From Neptuniibacter sp. (GTDB taxonomy: Bacteria > Pseudomonadota > Gammaproteobacteria > Pseudomonadales > Balneatricaceae), in the NCBI GenBank assembly GCA_030149405.1, contig JASBRM010000346.1, positions 1-15,218 on the forward strand: a stretch of 15,218 nt of DNA, in the 5' to 3' direction. A program made the position numbers and the translations under genes. The first letter of the stretch is position 1; each line of letters begins with the position of its first letter. Positions 1 through 6,473 of this stretch are shown here, piece after piece. Under the pieces are notes generated by a model. That model was given only the letters and a program-made list of their open reading frames with translations, was not told where the DNA came from and did no database searches.

Positions 1-659
1 AAAGCTTTGTGTTGCGTGCCGGCCGTATGACCGAAGGGCAGCAGAAGGCAATGGAAGATGTATGGCCGCAAATGGGATTGGAATTGCAAAACGGCAAGTT
101 GGATCTGGCAGATGTCTTTGGTCGTGAAGCACCTGTAGTGCTTGAGATTGGCTTCGGTATGGGCGACTCGCTGATTGAAATGGCCAAGGATCAGCCGGAA
201 AAAAACTATATCGGCATTGAGGTTCATCGTCCGGGTGTGGGCCGTATCCTGAGTAATGCCGAAAAAGCGGGTTTAACCAATATTCGGGTTTTTTGTGATG
301 ATGCTATTGAGGTGTTAGCGCAATGTATCCCCGATGAGAGCCTTGATTGCATCCAGCTGTTCTTCCCTGATCCATGGCATAAAAAGCGTCATCACAAACG
401 TCGCATCGTTCAGCCAGAGTTCGCTCAGACTTTACGTAAAAAGCTTAATGTTGGTGGTGTGTTTCATATGGCCACTGACTGGGAAAACTACGCTGAGCAT
501 ATGATGGAAGTGATGAGTGTTGCTGAAGGCTATCAGAACGTAGCGGGTGATGGGCAGTACTCACCGCAGCCAGAGTGGCGGCCTGTGACTAAATTCCAGA
601 AACGTGGTGAGAGATTAGGGCACGGTGTATGGGATTTGATGTTTGAGAAAACCTCATAA
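1..659 (+). CDS. trmB: tRNA (guanine-N7-)-methyltransferase TrmB, 5'-truncated by window edge
   Basis: TrmB methylates N7 of G46 in the variable loop of tRNAs, using S-adenosylmethionine, in the cytoplasm. The frame is open from base 3 and reads [14 protein letters not shown], which is the family's conserved N-terminal stretch. The GTG at base 9 is therefore internal, and the true start lies before the window. Visible motifs are the SAM-binding [11 protein letters not shown] with the acidic GIEVH strand after it, and the family signature [15 protein letters not shown] followed by [13 protein letters not shown]. The C-terminus [20 protein letters not shown] matches the usual TrmB end, so only about 20-25 N-terminal residues appear to be missing. 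The stop is TAA at 657-659. No plus-strand U-tract terminator follows; the hairpin at 687-704 faces the other way. Confidence 0.95.
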   Translation, partial: SFVLRAGRMTEGQQKAMEDVWPQMGLELQNGKLDLADVFGREAPVVLEIGFGMGDSLIEMAKDQPEKNYIGIEVHRPGVGRILSNAEKAGLTNIRVFCDDAIEVLAQCIPDESLDCIQLFFPDPWHKKRHHKRRIVQPEFAQTLRKKLNVGGVFHMATDWENYAEHMMEVMSVAEGYQNVAGDGQYSPQPEWRPVTKFQKRGERLGHGVWDLMFEKTS

Positions 660-680
660 GCAATTGTTTCTATCGTATAC

Positions 681-704
681 AAAAAAGGCCGGTAAATACC
701 GGCC
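681..704 (-). terminator. Rho-independent terminator of the cpxP-like gene
   Basis: A perfect 8-bp inverted repeat GGCCGGTA (687-694) / TACCGGCC (697-704) is followed, reading the minus strand, by six Ts (681-686). The orientation fits the end of the minus-strand cpxP transcript. On the plus strand the hairpin has no U-tract, so it is a poor terminator for trmB. Confidence 0.8.
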
Positions 705-787
705 AAGACCTGAAAGGAGTCAGGTTAGCATATGACAATTGAGGGAGTTTGGCCGGAGCGAGAGCCGGGCTCTGGCCTGGGGTTTAC
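681..787 (-). ncRNA. Structured cpxP 3' UTR, candidate 3'UTR-derived small RNA
   Basis: About 107 nt separate the cpxP stop from the end of its terminator. On the minus strand this stretch holds a GC-rich hairpin region (777-751), a C/U-rich single-stranded stretch containing ACUCCCUC (about 750-726), a perfect 6-bp hairpin ACCUGA/UCAGGU with loop CUCCUU (725-708), and the intrinsic terminator with U6. The CUCCUU loop is complementary to the Shine-Dalgarno core AAGGAG. In enterobacteria the cpxP 3' UTR is processed into the Hfq-dependent sRNA CpxQ; position and architecture match that idea, but I see no clear primary-sequence similarity. The assignment is inference. A caution: the outer 9-bp stem at 751-777 pairs better on the plus strand (G-U) than on the minus strand (A-C mismatch). 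Confidence 0.35.
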
Positions 788-1264
788 TTAATGGCAACCT
801 TTACCGCGCTTAAAATGATCACCATCTGCAAAGCGCTTTTCCATTTTACTCTGCCACTTGCCCTTTAATTCACTAAACTCTTGTTTCTGTTGTTCATTCA
901 GAACAGAGAATATCGCTTGTTTCTGCTCGGCTTTCTGGACCACCATTTGTTTAGCTTGTTCTTGTGCTTTTAAAACCAAGCTGTCCAATTTAGTCTGGTA
1001 ATCAGGTGAACCTGGATCAAGTTTCATCAGCTCTTTACGAATCTCATTGCGTGTCTGACGGGTATCCTGCATCGCTTTCTTACTGCTTTCCATCGAGTCA
1101 GCTAGCTGATTCTGCTGCTCTTCGGTCAGATTTAACTCCTGAGTGAGGTGTTGGAGGCGTTTCTCCATAAAGTCATGGCCCCCTTTAGCGTGTGCTACTG
1201 TAAAACCAAGTCCTGCAAAAGTGATTGTTGCGGCTGTAATACCTGCGATTAATTTCTTTCTCAT
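788..1264 (-). CDS. cpxP: CpxP/Spy-family periplasmic protein
   Basis: The 158-aa protein begins with a classic signal peptide (MRKK, hydrophobic core to residue 22, likely cleavage after A24-H25-A26) and is then almost entirely charged, Q/E/K-rich helix. The two LTxxQ-type motifs of the CpxP/Spy family are visible: LTEEQ at 46-50 and the variant LNEQQ at 122-126. Family members are dimeric helical periplasmic proteins; CpxP binds and restrains the CpxA sensor and delivers misfolded proteins to proteolysis, while Spy is a chaperone. The divergent cpxRA pair and the intervening CpxR box favour CpxP over Spy. The C-terminal tail (DGDHFKRGKGCH) adds His and Cys residues that could bind metal, which is inference. 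A GAGGA ribosome site lies about 8 nt before the ATG. Confidence 0.85.
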   Translation of the reverse strand: MRKKLIAGITAATITFAGLGFTVAHAKGGHDFMEKRLQHLTQELNLTEEQQNQLADSMESSKKAMQDTRQTRNEIRKELMKLDPGSPDYQTKLDSLVLKAQEQAKQMVVQKAEQKQAIFSVLNEQQKQEFSELKGKWQSKMEKRFADGDHFKRGKGCH

Positions 1265-1338
1265 TGTTCCGTCCTCGTGTTCTTCAATCGATGAGATGCA
1301 TTGTGATTGATGTCTCTGATAAGTTGGGTTGAGGCGGT

Positions 1339-1353
1339 GTAAAGTTTGGTAAA
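1339..1353 (+). promoter_or_regulatory. CpxR box (GTAAA-N5-GTAAA)
   Basis: GTAAA GTTTG GTAAA is an exact match to the CpxR recognition consensus of two GTAAA repeats spaced by 5 nt. It lies midway between the divergent starts, about 75 nt from the cpxP ATG and 77 nt from the cpxR ATG, so one site could serve both. It implies that phosphorylated CpxR activates cpxP and autoregulates cpxRA. Confidence 0.8.
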
Positions 1354-1391
1354 GAGCTTTCTGCTCAGAAGAATTGAAGCGGGAAAAACAC

Positions 1392-1397
1392 TATTAT
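1392..1397 (+). promoter_or_regulatory. Candidate -10 element of cpxRA (TATTAT)
   Basis: TATTAT matches the sigma-70 -10 hexamer at five of six positions and lies 33 nt before the cpxR start. No good -35 is found 16-18 nt upstream (AAGAAT at 1369-1374). The CpxR box would sit about 50-65 nt upstream of the inferred start site, which fits an activator-dependent promoter. Confidence 0.4.
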
Positions 1398-1430
1398 GCT
1401 GATGTGCAATATAAGTAAGAGATAGATCTG

Positions 1431-2138
1431 ATGAATGACAAGCCGCGCCTGCTGATGGTGGATGATGATGTTGAGCTCTGTGAACTTCTGGGTGACTACC
1501 TGATCCTGGAGGGCTTTGACGTGGAGTTTGCGCACAATGCAGCAGAGGCTTCGGAGAAACTGGAACGTTCTGAGCGTTACCGGCTGATGGTTCTGGATGT
1601 GATGATGCCAGGTAAAACTGGGTTGGAACTGTTACAGGAAATTCGCCCCAAGGTTCAGTTGCCGGTCATTATGTTGACGGGTCGTGGTGAAGATATTGAC
1701 CGTATTCTGGGGCTTGAAATGGGCGCAGATGATTACTTGAGCAAACCCTGTAATCCCCGAGAATTACTTGCTCGTATACGTGCGGTCCTACGTCGTGCTG
1801 AACCGCAGACACGCAAAACCCTGTTTCCGGAAAAGGTAGTAAATGTATTAGGCATCTCATTGGACCCAGGCGTTCGTGAAGCAAAAGTAAATGAGGAGTT
1901 GCTGGATCTAACCGGTACTGAATTTAATGTATTGGCTTACCTGTTGGCTAATGCTGGAACCGTTATCAGTAAAGAGCAACTCACAGAGCTTGTATTGCAC
2001 AGAAAGCTGGCGGCTTATGACCGAGCAATTGATGTCCATGTCAGCCGAGTGCGTCAGAAGCTGGCGCAACATCTGGGTAATCAGGAACTGATTAAAACAA
2101 TCAGAGGTGTGGGTTATCAGTTTGTACGGGGCGAGTAA
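1431..2138 (+). CDS. cpxR: Envelope-stress response regulator CpxR (OmpR/PhoB family)
   Basis: The 235-aa protein has an N-terminal receiver domain (about residues 5-118) with acidic pocket D11-D12-D13, phospho-acceptor D56 in VLDVMMP, switch T83 and conserved K105. A winged-helix DNA-binding domain follows (about 137-232) with LTGTEFNVL, the stretch RAIDVHVSRVRQKL and the C-terminal IKTIRGVGYQF. Collinear similarity to enterobacterial CpxR (VIMLTGRG, DRILGLEMGADDY, LTGTEF, DRAID) is strong and separates it from OmpR or PhoB. One variation is KPCNPREL where KPF is usual. In the pathway it is phosphorylated by CpxA and binds GTAAA repeats such as the one at 1339. Its TAA overlaps the cpxA ATG by one base (TAATG), implying coupled translation. 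The ribosome site is weak (AAGAGA). Confidence 0.92.
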   Translation: MNDKPRLLMVDDDVELCELLGDYLILEGFDVEFAHNAAEASEKLERSERYRLMVLDVMMPGKTGLELLQEIRPKVQLPVIMLTGRGEDIDRILGLEMGADDYLSKPCNPRELLARIRAVLRRAEPQTRKTLFPEKVVNVLGISLDPGVREAKVNEELLDLTGTEFNVLAYLLANAGTVISKEQLTELVLHRKLAAYDRAIDVHVSRVRQKLAQHLGNQELIKTIRGVGYQFVRGE

Positions 2139-3505
2139 TGAAGTGGTATAAACGCCTGTTCTGGAAAATATTTGCTTCGATCTGGGTCGTTAGCCTGCTG
2201 GTTCTGGTTGGAACTGTAGTCATGATTGGCCTGGTAGCTGAGCGAGACCGTTTTCAGGAAGTCATCACCGCCAAGGCTTCTGGTTATGCTGAACTGATGG
2301 TTGAACGGTATGAACGCAGAGGCTTTAAAAGCCTGGATAGCCCCCGGCCACCAAGGCCACCTAAGGGCGACTTTTTTCGACAGGAACGGGGCGATAAATT
2401 TTTCCCTCACCATAGGCCTCATGGGCCGCGTGACATGTGGTTAAGCGTTACTGAAAGAGTGAGGATAACAGACCTGGAACTGGATCAGGATGTGGTGTCT
2501 GGAGCGGCTCTTAAGTGCTCTGAAGATGACAAGGTCAGTTTTAATCTTAGCTCTCACAGTGGTCGCCAGTATCGGGTAGAAATGGACCTGAGCTGGAAGC
2601 GCTCACCCGTGGCACACATGGTGAATACTATTCTCTCGGTGCAGATGATTTTGATTCTGTTTGTCTCAGGCCTGGCAGCACTGTTGGTTTCTCTGATTAT
2701 TGTCCGACCGTTAAATTGCCTTCGTGAACATACCCAGGCACTTTATAGTGGCGAGTTGGATCGCAGGACTGATGAAAAGCTTAGTAAACGTGGAGACGAG
2801 CTGGGTGAGTTGGCCAGAGAGTTTGATTGTATGGCTGAATATGTTCAGCAGACAATCGATTCACACCAGAGGCTGATGCAGGATGTCTCCCACGAGCTCA
2901 GAGCGCCTTTAGCAAGGCTACAAGCGGCGGCAGGACTGGCTGAGCAAAAACTGGGTGAAGAGGATAAGGTTGTCTCCAGAATTATCCGTGAATGTCAGCG
3001 TTTGGATCTGTTGATTGGGGAGATCCTGTCACTTTCCCGTTTAGAACAGGAGGAAGTGTCTGGGCAAACGGTTTGGCTTGCGGAGGTGGTAAAAGAGCTG
3101 GTTGACGACGCCCAGTTTACACATCCAAACCGTAAAATTAGTTTCTCACATCAGGGCGATTGTCCGATTAATCTTAATCGTAAATTATTAGACAGAGCCC
3201 TGAATAATATCCTTGGAAATGCCTGTAAGCATACCGCTGAAGATGTGGCGATTGACCTTTCTTTAGAGAGAGGAGAGAGCTGTATCATCGTGATAAGGGA
3301 TCATGGCGTAGGTGTGGCCGAAGAGCTCCTGTTAACGCTTTGTGATCCGTTTGTCCGCGGTACAAATCAAAGTGAAGGTTATGGACTGGGCTTGAGTATA
3401 GCCTCCAGAGCAGTGGAGCGTTTAGGCGGTGAACTCAAGCTGAGAAACCATCCGCAAGGTGGGTTGGAGGTAAGAATTCAGTTACCGTGTAGTGAGCAGA
3501 ATTAA
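2138..3505 (+). CDS. cpxA: Envelope-stress sensor histidine kinase CpxA
   Basis: This 455-aa inner-membrane kinase/phosphatase is the partner of CpxR. The order is: TM1 (about residues 8-33), periplasmic sensor (about 34-160), TM2 (about 162-188), HAMP linker (about 189-242), dimerisation/phospho-acceptor helix with H252 in DVSHELRAPLARL, and a GHKL ATPase domain. The ATPase domain has an N-box around N357-N361, G1 D388-H-G-V-G, F-box DPFVRG (403-408) and G2 GYGLGLS (414-420), so all catalytic motifs are intact. The periplasmic part contains an unusual segment (about 67-99) rich in Pro, Arg and His (PRPPRPP, then FPHHRPHGPRD). Length matches E. coli CpxA (457 aa). Its stop codon overlaps that of astA on the opposite strand, with no terminator between. 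Confidence 0.9.
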   Translation: MKWYKRLFWKIFASIWVVSLLVLVGTVVMIGLVAERDRFQEVITAKASGYAELMVERYERRGFKSLDSPRPPRPPKGDFFRQERGDKFFPHHRPHGPRDMWLSVTERVRITDLELDQDVVSGAALKCSEDDKVSFNLSSHSGRQYRVEMDLSWKRSPVAHMVNTILSVQMILILFVSGLAALLVSLIIVRPLNCLREHTQALYSGELDRRTDEKLSKRGDELGELAREFDCMAEYVQQTIDSHQRLMQDVSHELRAPLARLQAAAGLAEQKLGEEDKVVSRIIRECQRLDLLIGEILSLSRLEQEEVSGQTVWLAEVVKELVDDAQFTHPNRKISFSHQGDCPINLNRKLLDRALNNILGNACKHTAEDVAIDLSLERGESCIIVIRDHGVGVAEELLLTLCDPFVRGTNQSEGYGLGLSIASRAVERLGGELKLRNHPQGGLEVRIQLPCSEQN

Positions 3506-4539
3506 GGTCTTCTCTGTTTCAATTCTACAATCCTTACAGTATCTCCTTCATTGACGTGCAGGGCTGCGGCGCTTTGGTTATCCAGAGCGACGGTGTCCTC
3601 GCTTTCTTTTAGGCTGGAGAGGCAGCAGCGGAAGTCGTGGCGTCGGGTATTACTGACGAGGAATGGATTGCTATCATCGTGTTCATGTCTTTCTTTTGAG
3701 ATCTGAACTTTTGCATACCTGCTTTCACGGATTGCCCGAATCTTCTGTAGTGGCGCAGTAATAGTCGGCCCCGCATCAAAAATATCCACGTAGTTTTCGA
3801 ATCTGAACCCTTCATTCTCCAGCATCTTTCTGGCGGGCTCAGTATTGGCGTGCACTCTGCCAATCACCTGTTGCGCTTCCTCGGGTAACAGGTGCAGATA
3901 AATTGTGTATTTGGGCATGAGTTCGGCAATGAAGGCTTTGTTGCCTGAGCCGGTGAGATAGTCCGCCTGTGAATAATCCATGCTGAAGAAATGCCGACCT
4001 AGCCCTTCCCAAAAGGGCGAACGGCCAGCTTCATCGGAATACCCCCTCATTTCTGCGATAACCCGTTTTGAAAAACGTTGTGGATACTCTGCCATAAACA
4101 GGAAACGACTTTTTGAAAGTAAACTGCCGTTCTGGGAGTGCCGGTGTTCAGGTTTAAGATAAAGCGTGCAGACTTCAGAGCAACCTGTGTAGTCATTACA
4201 CAAATATAAAGTTTCAAACCGGTTGTGTATCTTAAGCTCTCTGGATGCGTGGACGACAGTACCTAAGCGGTAGTGATACCAGGGATCTTTGAGTCCTACC
4301 GCCGCTTCGATTCCTGTGGTCCCGACAACAGTATTGCTCTCCATCTCAACCAGCACAAACAGGTAACTTTCAGGCCCTTTCTTGGTGATATTTTGTCGAA
4401 GAGCCTGCAAACTGGAACGTATTTTTGCGCTCAGCAGTTCCTGATTCTCAGGCAAAGATGTGAACCCTGGGCCGGATTCAACAGCGATCTCAAACAGAGT
4501 ATCCAGATCCTGTTCAGCTATAGGGCGAATAAAATACAT
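3502..4539 (-). CDS. astA: Arginine N-succinyltransferase AstA
   Basis: AstA transfers succinyl from succinyl-CoA to the alpha-amino group of L-arginine, the first step of the ammonia-producing AST catabolic pathway in the cytoplasm. The 345-aa product matches the family along its length. Visible blocks include GFTSLPEN near the N-terminus, VGLKDPWYHYRLGTVVHAS (82-100), NDYTGCSEVCTLYL (115-128), LLSKSRFLFMAE (140-151), RSPFWEGLGRHFFSMD (173-188), KAFIAELMPKY and VIGRVHANTEPA, which carries H230 at the position of the family's catalytic histidine. The C-terminal GDTVRIVEL is also typical. A strong AAGGAGG ribosome site precedes the ATG. It lies 20 nt downstream of astC and surely shares its transcript. 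Some species have two AstA-like subunits; only one is seen here. Confidence 0.93.
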   Translation of the reverse strand: MYFIRPIAEQDLDTLFEIAVESGPGFTSLPENQELLSAKIRSSLQALRQNITKKGPESYLFVLVEMESNTVVGTTGIEAAVGLKDPWYHYRLGTVVHASRELKIHNRFETLYLCNDYTGCSEVCTLYLKPEHRHSQNGSLLSKSRFLFMAEYPQRFSKRVIAEMRGYSDEAGRSPFWEGLGRHFFSMDYSQADYLTGSGNKAFIAELMPKYTIYLHLLPEEAQQVIGRVHANTEPARKMLENEGFRFENYVDIFDAGPTITAPLQKIRAIRESRYAKVQISKERHEHDDSNPFLVSNTRRHDFRCCLSSLKESEDTVALDNQSAAALHVNEGDTVRIVELKQRRP

Positions 4540-4559
4540 AAAGCCTCCTTATAGGATCA

Positions 4560-5783
4560 TTAGCTGCCATCTAAGCTTTGTTTAAATATCCTCATGGTTG
4601 CAGAAAATCGTTGGAGTCCTTCTTCTATATCTTGTTGAGGGATAATTAAAGAAGGGGCCAGGCGCACTACATTCAACCCAGCGACGAGAAGTAACAGGCC
4701 ATTTTGTTCGGCAATCTGAATTAATTTGCGAGCCTGACCTTGGTATTCAGGTTTTAATTTGCAGCCAATCAGCAATCCTTTCCCTCTGAATTCGGAGAAT
4801 ACCGGTGATATCTGATTGATTTTTTCCAGTTGTTGAATGAAATGTGAGTGTTTCAGGTTGACCCCTGCAAGTACCTCAGGGGTGTCTATGAGCTCCAGAA
4901 CCTTTGAAGCTACAGCACAGGCGAGTGGATTGCCTCCATAAGTGCTGCCATGACTGCCAACATTAAAAGAGTTGGCGACAGTGTCAGTGCAGAGCATAGC
5001 CGCAATTGGGAAGCCTCCCCCCAGAGCTTTGGCAGAAGCCATAATATCGGGGGTTATATCGCTGTGTTGGTAAGCGAAGAGTTTACCTGTGCGCCCTACA
5101 CCCGTTTGTACCTCATCAAAGATCAATAGAGCCTTATAGTGATCACATAATAGCCGGGCAGCTTTTAAGAATTTTGGTGTTGCAGAAATAATGCCGCCTT
5201 CGCCTTGTATTGGTTCGAGAACCACAGCACAAGTTTTATTACTGATGGCTTCTTTTAATGCTTGAATATCATTAAAAGGGATATGCTTAATGCCTTTAGG
5301 TACAGGCTCAAAGCCTTCGCAATATTTAGGCTGTCCACCAACGCTCACTGTAAAGAGAGTGCGGCCATGAAAGCTATTATTGCAGCTAATGATCTCATTT
5401 TTTCCAGGGCCAAAATGAGTATAAGCGTGTTTTCGGGCTAACTTAAAGGCGGCTTCGTTGGCTTCTGCACCGGAATTAGCGAAATACACCCTGTCTGCAA
5501 AAGTCCGGGCACATAACGATTGTGCAAGTTCTATAGCTGGCTCATTGGTCCATACATTACTGAGATGCCATAGTTTGTCTGCTTGTTCATGTAAGGTTTG
5601 AGTTAGTGCAGGATGGCAGTGACCTAGAACGTTAACGGCAATTCCGCCTGCAAAATCAATGTATTCGTTACCTTCACGATCCCATACCCTTGAACCCTGG
5701 CCTCTGACCGGTATTACAGACAGAGGTGAATAGTTCGGAACCATAACCTCATCGAAGGTTTGACGATTAATAACCTGAGTCAT
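4560..5783 (-). CDS. astC: Succinylornithine transaminase AstC (class-III PLP aminotransferase)
   Basis: AstC moves the delta-amino group of N2-succinylornithine to 2-oxoglutarate, giving succinylglutamate semialdehyde and glutamate. The 407-aa protein shows the fold-type I class-III aminotransferase signatures: PVRGQGSRVWD near the N-terminus, FANSGAEANEAA (101-112) for phosphate binding, SFHGRT (137-142), EPIQGEGG (190-197), IFDEVQTGVGRTG (221-233) with D223 contacting the PLP ring nitrogen, the Schiff-base lysine K252 in ASAKALGGGFP, and GSTYGGNPLA. Sequence alone cannot fully separate AstC from the biosynthetic paralogue ArgD, and many enzymes do both; the following astA and N-terminal similarity (TRQ/RxxFDEVMVPNYSP-like) favour AstC. 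A GGAGG site sits 6 nt before the ATG. The later pathway genes astD, astB and astE are not in the window. Confidence 0.88.
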   Translation of the reverse strand: MTQVINRQTFDEVMVPNYSPLSVIPVRGQGSRVWDREGNEYIDFAGGIAVNVLGHCHPALTQTLHEQADKLWHLSNVWTNEPAIELAQSLCARTFADRVYFANSGAEANEAAFKLARKHAYTHFGPGKNEIISCNNSFHGRTLFTVSVGGQPKYCEGFEPVPKGIKHIPFNDIQALKEAISNKTCAVVLEPIQGEGGIISATPKFLKAARLLCDHYKALLIFDEVQTGVGRTGKLFAYQHSDITPDIMASAKALGGGFPIAAMLCTDTVANSFNVGSHGSTYGGNPLACAVASKVLELIDTPEVLAGVNLKHSHFIQQLEKINQISPVFSEFRGKGLLIGCKLKPEYQGQARKLIQIAEQNGLLLLVAGLNVVRLAPSLIIPQQDIEEGLQRFSATMRIFKQSLDGS

Positions 5784-5837
5784 CGTTGGCCTCCAGATAA
5801 TTAATACATATCTTTAAGTGTAGACCGTCGTGTATTT

Positions 5838-5857
5838 TTGAAGCTTAAGAGCTTTAA
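5838..5857. repeat. Small inverted repeat in the astC leader region
   Basis: TTGAAGCT / AGCTTTAA with a TAAG loop forms an 8-bp stem (one G-U pair). It lies in the 154-bp gap between the glnK terminator and astC, about 55 nt upstream of the astC start. It could be an operator or a leader hairpin. I could not identify a convincing sigma-70 or sigma-54 promoter for astC here. Confidence 0.25.
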
Positions 5858-5886
5858 TCGATGGGTATAGCCCGTAGAAAAGGCAT

Positions 5887-5914
5887 AAAAAAACACCCAA
5901 TTGGGTGTTTTTTT
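5887..5914 (-). terminator. Bidirectional intrinsic terminator after the distal glnK
   Basis: A perfect 28-bp palindrome: seven As, CACCCAA, TTGGGTG, seven Ts. It begins 23 nt downstream of the distal glnK stop on the minus strand, gives a stem with a 3' U-run on either strand, and insulates glnK from the astCA operon. Confidence 0.85.
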
Positions 5915-5937
5915 GAATGGGGTTGAGTGCTCTTGAT

Positions 5938-6291
<354 letters not shown>

Positions 6292-6355
6292 TTATATCCA
6301 TTAGGCCGCACCAAGCTTAGGTCTAGTGGTTTGAGCTTTATAAATTATGGGCCTT

Positions 6356-6386
6356 AGTATAACGGGAAAATCTGTTTTGGGAACAA
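6356..6386 (-). promoter_or_regulatory. Candidate sigma-70 promoter of the distal glnK
   Basis: On the minus strand TTGTTC (6386-6381) and TATACT (6361-6356) are separated by 19 nt, about 80 nt before the glnK start. The -10 is good; the -35 and the long spacer are weak. No TGGCAC-N5-TTGC element is seen in this 197-bp gap, unlike upstream of the first glnK. Confidence 0.35.
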
Positions 6387-6427
6387 TAAGCTGCTCAATA
6401 AATCTACAGCCTCTATTCTACAGACAC

Positions 6428-6454
6428 AAAAAAGGGTGCCGAAACACCCTTTTT
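6428..6454 (-). terminator. Intrinsic terminator of glnK-amtB
   Basis: A 10-bp stem (6429-6438 with 6445-6454, core AGGGTG/CACCCT) around a CCGAAA loop ends, on the minus strand, in a run of Ts. It starts 19 nt after the amtB stop and separates amtB from the distal glnK. Confidence 0.8.
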
Positions 6455-6473
6455 AAACTCAGTGAGTTGGTAA

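Noticed and set aside
9..659. GTG at base 9 as the start of trmB
   Set aside because: The reading frame continues upstream with the conserved family residues S-F-V-L-R, so the gene is cut by the window edge rather than starting here.
5784..5937. Search for a sigma-54 or ArgR-controlled promoter before astC
   Set aside because: No TGGCAC-N5-TTGC element and no recognisable ArgR palindrome were found; the regulation of astCA cannot be read from this sequence.
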